A DNA stretch of 64,000 bases from Rhodococcus phenolicus (lineage in GTDB: Bacteria; Actinomycetota; Actinomycetes; Mycobacteriales; Mycobacteriaceae), in contig NZ_LRRH01000011.1 of assembly GCF_001646785.1 (NCBI RefSeq), positions 53,005 through 117,004 on the forward strand, in the 5' to 3' direction. Every line of letters begins with the position of its first letter. Within the stretch, counting starts at the first letter, position 1. A program made the position numbers and the translations under genes. A model generated the notes under the pieces. That model had not been told where the DNA came from. It made no database searches and saw only the letters and a program-made list of their open reading frames with translations. Shown in pieces: positions 60,319 to 64,000 of the stretch.

Positions 60319-60651
60319 ATGCAGTCGCTCGCTTGCCACGCCTGTGGCATCTGCGTGCTCGTCGCCAAGTACAGCCCCGCGCACACGAGCATCCAGTGGA
60401 CCGATTCATCCGACGGCGCATGCCACGAACTCGCGGCGGCCCGTGCGATCGACCCCGCCGCGTATCTGTTGCGCTGCGAGGCGCTCGACCGGACGGTCGA
60501 CGCGGCGGTCGCCGAGGGGCGTATCCCGCAGACGACGCGGGTCGAACCGGACCTGCGGCCCCTGCCGTCCGAGGAGACCCTGCTGTCCGAGGAGACCCCG
60601 CCGTCCGAGGAGACTCTGCCTTCCGAGGAACACGCCACCGCCACGCGGTGA
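60319..60651 (+). CDS. Small Cys- and SEET-repeat protein upstream of kshA
   Basis: The protein has 110 residues. It begins MQSLACHACGICVLVAKYSP, with three Cys in ten residues, and ends in four tandem copies of a six-residue unit (LPSEET, LLSEET, PPSEET, LPSEEH), encoded by 18-base repeats at about 60565-60636. AAGGGA precedes the ATG at 60319. It ends 40 bases before kshA. No family is recognised. The CxxCxxC motif could bind iron-sulfur or zinc, suggesting an electron-transfer or metal-delivery helper for KshA, which is a guess. Confidence 0.6.
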   Translation: MQSLACHACGICVLVAKYSPAHTSIQWTDSSDGACHELAAARAIDPAAYLLRCEALDRTVDAAVAEGRIPQTTRVEPDLRPLPSEETLLSEETPPSEETLPSEEHATATR

Positions 60652-60691
60652 GTTCTGCTTGCGCCCCCATCTCACCAGTCCTGGAGGACTC

Positions 60692-61825
60692 ATGACCATC
60701 GAGCAGGATCGCATCGAGATCCGCAACATCGAAGCCGGCAACAATCCCACTCGTTTCGCGCGTGGGTGGCACTGCATCGGGCTCGCAAAGAATTTCCGTG
60801 ACGGAAAACCCCACCAGGTGGAGGTTTTCGGGACGAACCTGGTCGTCTTCGCCGACACCAAGGGCGAACTTCACGTCCTGGACGCCTACTGCCGGCACAT
60901 GGGCGGCAATCTGGCTCGCGGCGAGATCAAGGGCGATGCGATCGCATGCCCGTTCCACGATTGGCGCTGGAACGGAGCAGGCCGATGCGAAGCGATCCCG
61001 TACGCACGCCGCACCCCGAAGCTGGCGCGCACCAAGTCGTGGACCACGATGGAACGCAACGGAGTTCTCTTCGTCTGGCACTGCCCTCAGGGAACGCAGC
61101 CGCCGGCGGACGTGACCATTCCCGAGATCGAAGGGTACGAGGACGGCGAGTGGAGCGACTGGACGTGGACGACCATCCGTGTCGAGGGCTCGCACTGCCG
61201 CGAGATCGTCGACAACGTCGTCGACATGGCGCACTTCTTCTACGTGCACTACCAGATGCCCGAGTTCTTCAAGAACGTCTTCGAGGGTCACATCGCGGGG
61301 CAGCACATGCGGTCGTACGGGCGTGACGACATCAAGACAGGTGTGCAGATGGATCTGCCCGAGGCCCAGACCATTTCGGATGCGTTCTACTACGGTCCGT
61401 CCTTCATGCTCGACACGATCTACACCGTGGCCGAGGGAACGACCATCGAGTCCAAGCTCATCAACTGCCATTACCCGGTGACGACCAACTCGTTCGTGCT
61501 CCAGTTCGGCACGATCGTCAAGAAGGTCGAAGGCATGTCCGACGAGCAGACCGCGGAGATGGCGACCATGTTCACCGACGGGCTCGAGGAGCAGTTCGCG
61601 CAGGACATCGAGATCTGGAAGCACAAGTCGCGCATCGAGAATCCGCTCCTCACCGAGGAGGACGGACCGGTGTATCAGCTGCGTCGCTGGTACCAGCAGT
61701 TCTATGTCGATGTCGAGGACGTCACGCCCGAGATGACGCAGCGCTTCGAGTTCGAGGTCGACACCACCCGTGCGCGTGAATCGTGGCACAAGGAGGTTGC
61801 GGAGAACCTGGCCGCCAAGGAGTGA
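60692..61825 (+). CDS. kshA: 3-ketosteroid-9-alpha-hydroxylase, oxygenase component
   Basis: The protein has 377 residues. The Rieske 2Fe-2S site is C67/H69 (DAYCRHMGGNLARGEIKGDA) and C86/H89 (CPFHDWRWNG). The mononuclear iron site lies in REIVDNVVDMAHFFYVHYQM, with His181 and His186. Length and motifs match KshA, which with reductase KshB opens ring B of steroids in Rhodococcus and Mycobacterium. GGAGG lies about five bases before the ATG at 60692. KshB is not in the window. Rhodococci often carry several KshA copies, so this may be one paralogue. Confidence 0.9.
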   Translation: MTIEQDRIEIRNIEAGNNPTRFARGWHCIGLAKNFRDGKPHQVEVFGTNLVVFADTKGELHVLDAYCRHMGGNLARGEIKGDAIACPFHDWRWNGAGRCEAIPYARRTPKLARTKSWTTMERNGVLFVWHCPQGTQPPADVTIPEIEGYEDGEWSDWTWTTIRVEGSHCREIVDNVVDMAHFFYVHYQMPEFFKNVFEGHIAGQHMRSYGRDDIKTGVQMDLPEAQTISDAFYYGPSFMLDTIYTVAEGTTIESKLINCHYPVTTNSFVLQFGTIVKKVEGMSDEQTAEMATMFTDGLEEQFAQDIEIWKHKSRIENPLLTEEDGPVYQLRRWYQQFYVDVEDVTPEMTQRFEFEVDTTRARESWHKEVAENLAAKE

Positions 61826-61864
61826 CGCCGATGCCTGTCCCGCTCGAGCCGGGCGGGGCAGGCG

Positions 61865-62452
61865 TCACCCCTGGCGGTTGCGCATTCCGTCGACGAACAC
61901 GGCGATGATCGTGTGTGCGAGCGCAGTCATCGACTCCCCGGGTTCGGCGTGGTACCAGCGCGTCGCCTGCCACAGGACGTCGTAGAGCAGTTCCTGGAAG
62001 ACCTCGGGCTCGACGTCGGTGCGCAGGACGCCCTCGGCGACGCCGTCGGCGATGGCGCTGCGCCAGGCGCGTTCCATCTCGTCGGCGGTGTCCGCCATGC
62101 CGGTGACTTCCAGGCGTTCGCGCATGTAGCTGCCCTCACGCCGCCAGATCGATGTCGCACCGTGGAATCGCACGTTGGAGTCCAGGGCGACCTCGGCGAG
62201 GGATTCGAGACGTTCGAGGGGGGTCTGGGGGAGCGCGACGACCTCGCGGCAGCGCTTCGTGAGGTACTCGATGTACTCGCGGATGAGCTCGGTGACGATG
62301 GCTTCCTTCGACGGGAAGTAGTGGTAGAGAGCTCCGGAGTGCACGCCCACCGCACCGGCGATGTCGCGGATCGTCGTGGCGTTGATGCCTTTTCGGGCGA
62401 ATATCTCGGCAGAGCAGTCGAGGATCTGTCTCCGGCGTTCCTGCGGATCCAT
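61865..62452 (-). CDS. TetR family regulator, KstR2-like
   Basis: The protein has 195 residues. The HTH domain reads IFARKGINATTIRDIAGAVG then VHSGALYHYFPSKEAIVTEL, close to KstR2, the regulator of later cholesterol catabolism. The C-terminal part (LYDVLWQATRWYHAEPGESM) also resembles that family. The ATG at 62452 follows GGAAGGTGG. It is convergent with kshA and divergent from the SDR gene; a perfect palindrome lies in the gap. It probably represses the SDR and perhaps kshA. Confidence 0.85.
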   Translation of the reverse strand: MDPQERRRQILDCSAEIFARKGINATTIRDIAGAVGVHSGALYHYFPSKEAIVTELIREYIEYLTKRCREVVALPQTPLERLESLAEVALDSNVRFHGATSIWRREGSYMRERLEVTGMADTADEMERAWRSAIADGVAEGVLRTDVEPEVFQELLYDVLWQATRWYHAEPGESMTALAHTIIAVFVDGMRNRQG

Positions 62453-62505
62453 TTCCACCTTCCTGCCGAGCGGCACCGACCTGTCGGTCTCAGTGTGCCA
62501 CATCG

Positions 62506-62523
62506 ATTGATCAATTGATCAAT
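62506..62523. promoter_or_regulatory. Perfect 18-bp palindrome, candidate TetR operator
   Basis: ATTGATCAATTGATCAAT is its own reverse complement. It sits in the 102-base gap between the divergent TetR and SDR genes and overlaps the expected promoter of the SDR gene. It is AT-rich against a high-GC background, which marks it out as a control site. Confidence 0.7.
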
Positions 62524-62554
62524 GGGATTCCGTCTTCTCAACTCAGGAGTATGC

Positions 62555-63343
62555 GTGACCAGGATGCGTGAGCGCGAAACGGGCCCCGCCGCTGTGCTGG
62601 CGGGCGACGTCGCAATCGTCACCGGTGCCGGCCAGGGCATCGGCAGGGGCATCGCCCTGGCGCTCGCCGCGGCCGGTGCCCGGGTCGCTGTGGTGGGCCG
62701 CACGTCGTCGACGATCACCGCCGTCGCCGCCGAGATCGTTGCGCGTGGCGGCCGGGCGGAGCCGTTCGTCTGCGACGTGACCGACGGAACCGCCGTCGAC
62801 GAGCTCGTCTCGGCGGTCGTCGAGACTCTCGGCGGGATCGACGTGCTGGTGAACAACGCGATGGCTCCGGCGCACGGGCTTCTGCTGGACGTCGACGAGG
62901 CGACGTATCGGGGCGCGATGGAGTCGGGTCCGACGGCCACGTGGCGGATGATGCGCGCCTGTCATCCGCACCTCGCAGGTCACGGGCGGATCGTCAATCT
63001 GGGCTCGGCGGCGGGAATCCGGTGGGATCCGTCGGGCACGGGGGCGTATGCCGCCGCGAAGGAAGCGGTGCGGGTGTTGACCCGCACCGCCGCGTGCGAG
63101 TGGGCCCGGGACGGCATTCGAGTCAACGCGATTCTGCCACTGGCTAATTCCGAGACGATGGAGGAATGGTTCCGCCTGGAGCCGGACGCGGCCGCGGGGT
63201 ACCTCGCAACGGTGCCTCTGGGTCGGCTGGGCGATCCCGAAACCGACATCGGACCGGCGGTGTTGTTCCTGTGCAGCGACGCCTCGCGATACATCACCGG
63301 GCACACGCTGGCCGTGGACGGCGGACAGGCGCTGGTGCGCTGA
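62555..63343 (+). CDS. SDR family oxidoreductase
   Basis: The protein has 262 residues. VAIVTGAGQGIGRGIALALA is the NAD(P) site, DVLVNNAM the structural motif, and GSAAGIRWDPSGTGAYAAAK carries Ser-Tyr-x3-Lys. I chose the GTG at 62555 with AGGAG five bases upstream; an ATG at 62564 would also work. It is divergent from the KstR2-like regulator and next to kshA, so it may act on a steroid or bile-acid-like ketone/alcohol. The substrate is not known. Confidence 0.85.
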   Translation: MTRMRERETGPAAVLAGDVAIVTGAGQGIGRGIALALAAAGARVAVVGRTSSTITAVAAEIVARGGRAEPFVCDVTDGTAVDELVSAVVETLGGIDVLVNNAMAPAHGLLLDVDEATYRGAMESGPTATWRMMRACHPHLAGHGRIVNLGSAAGIRWDPSGTGAYAAAKEAVRVLTRTAACEWARDGIRVNAILPLANSETMEEWFRLEPDAAAGYLATVPLGRLGDPETDIGPAVLFLCSDASRYITGHTLAVDGGQALVR

Positions 63344-63348
63344 CGCAT

Positions 63349-64000
63349 CTATCCGGCGTGCCGCTGCGGATCGTGCCGGGACAGTGCCTGCCACACGGCT
63401 CGCGCCGCGATCCGCACCGGGGTGGCGAGATGGACGACGTCCACCGATTCGACGTCACCGGTGACCGACACCGCACCGACGCACCTGCGGCCGTTGCCGA
63501 TCGGCGCGGCCACGCACGCGACTCCCGGCATCGATTCCTCGCGCTCCTGCGCGATGTGCCGCTCACGGATCCGCGCGATCTCGTTGCGTAGCCGTGTGGC
63601 GTCCACACTCGCCGGATGTGTGTATGCCCGGGTGATGCTCGTGGGATCGAACGGCGTGTGCGCGATCAGGGCTTTGCCGAGGGCGGTGCGGTACGCCGGT
63701 TGGCGGCCACCGATCCTGGAGGGGAGCGGGACCGATTCGCGACCGACCTTGTCGAGGTAGCGCACGTCGCGTCCGTCGAGGACACCCAGATGCGCGACAA
63801 GTCCTGTGGCCGAATGCAGCTCCTGCAGAATCGGGTGTGCTGCGCGGTGAAGCTCGTCGTGGTGCTGTGCGAGCGCCCCCAGCTCGAACACGCTGCGTCC
63901 CAGCGCATAGGTGCGCGCCTCGCGGCGAATCCATCCCATCTCGACGAGCTGGGTGAGGAGCCGGTGGGTAGACGATCGCGGCAGGAGTAGTGCCCCATAG
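63349..64000 (-). CDS. IclR family transcriptional regulator, cut by the window end
   Basis: About 217 residues are present and the N-terminus (roughly 30-40 residues) lies beyond the right edge. The visible part begins in the winged helix (LPRSSTHRLLTQLVEMGWIR) and continues through the IclR effector domain (LHSATGLVAHLGVLDGRDVR, PAYRTALGKALIAHTPFD, GVACVAAPIGNGRRCVGAVS). It is convergent with the SDR gene. IclR regulators often control aromatic or steroid breakdown genes. The target is probably outside the window. Confidence 0.85.
   Translation of the reverse strand, partial: YGALLLPRSSTHRLLTQLVEMGWIRREARTYALGRSVFELGALAQHHDELHRAAHPILQELHSATGLVAHLGVLDGRDVRYLDKVGRESVPLPSRIGGRQPAYRTALGKALIAHTPFDPTSITRAYTHPASVDATRLRNEIARIRERHIAQEREESMPGVACVAAPIGNGRRCVGAVSVTGDVESVDVVHLATPVRIAARAVWQALSRHDPQRHAG

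Overview
The window is about 64 kb of high-GC, densely coded chromosome from an actinobacterium of the Mycobacteriales. A Rhodococcus-like organism fits best. The evidence is NNC/NNG-rich codon use, many GTG starts, frequent 4-base GTGA/ATGA overlaps, several apparently leaderless starts, and a core block in the same order as Mycobacterium tuberculosis Rv2477c-Rv2457c. KshA (steroid catabolism), a wax-ester synthase/DGAT, a mycofactocin-type SDR and a 180-kDa NAD-glutamate dehydrogenase all agree. The species is inferred, not proven.

Layout. 1-9.2 kb: accessory metabolism and regulators. These are a PadR regulator with a FadH-type dienoyl-CoA reductase, an AbiEi/DUF559-like protein between two related palindromes, an MFS permease, a thioesterase divergent from a TetR, an epoxide hydrolase, and a FabR/DesT-like repressor divergent from a ferredoxin reductase-fatty acid desaturase operon. 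9.2-19.3 kb: NADP-glutamate dehydrogenase, two paralogous LuxR-type regulators around a cupin/DUF1304 pair and a Mut7-C protein, a glycosyltransferase, a hemerythrin operon, two apparent gene remnants and tRNA-Arg. 19.4-26.4 kb: a form I aerobic CO dehydrogenase operon (coxM-S-L, an XdhC-YHS factor, coxD, coxE). 26.4-33.7 kb: a RibD/DHFR-like reductase, a P450/ferredoxin/mycofactocin-type SDR cluster with a divergent TetR, a four-copy 25-bp hairpin repeat, a CopD-CtaG membrane protein and a secreted lipase.

33.8-60.2 kb is the conserved core: ettA, thioesterase, NAD-GDH, thioesterase, an Rv2474c-like gene, aglA, glbO, HNH protein, a small CtaJ-like membrane protein, DUF5130, pepN, an Rv2466c-like DsbA protein, rpiB, nei2, tRNA-Gly, tRNA-Pro, tig, clpP1, clpP2, clpX. 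It is interrupted by lineage-specific genes: a ferredoxin reductase, a siderophore-binding lipoprotein with a candidate iron box, a WS/DGAT with a truncated copy, and an FDGGG-repeat membrane protein. 60.3-64 kb: steroid-type catabolism, with a small SEET-repeat protein, kshA, a TetR and SDR sharing a perfect 18-bp palindrome, and an IclR regulator cut by the window end.

Main themes are redox and CO/lipid/steroid metabolism, each small catabolic unit having its own divergent TetR/PadR-type regulator and operator-like palindrome. No phage, transposase, integrase or CRISPR array was seen.
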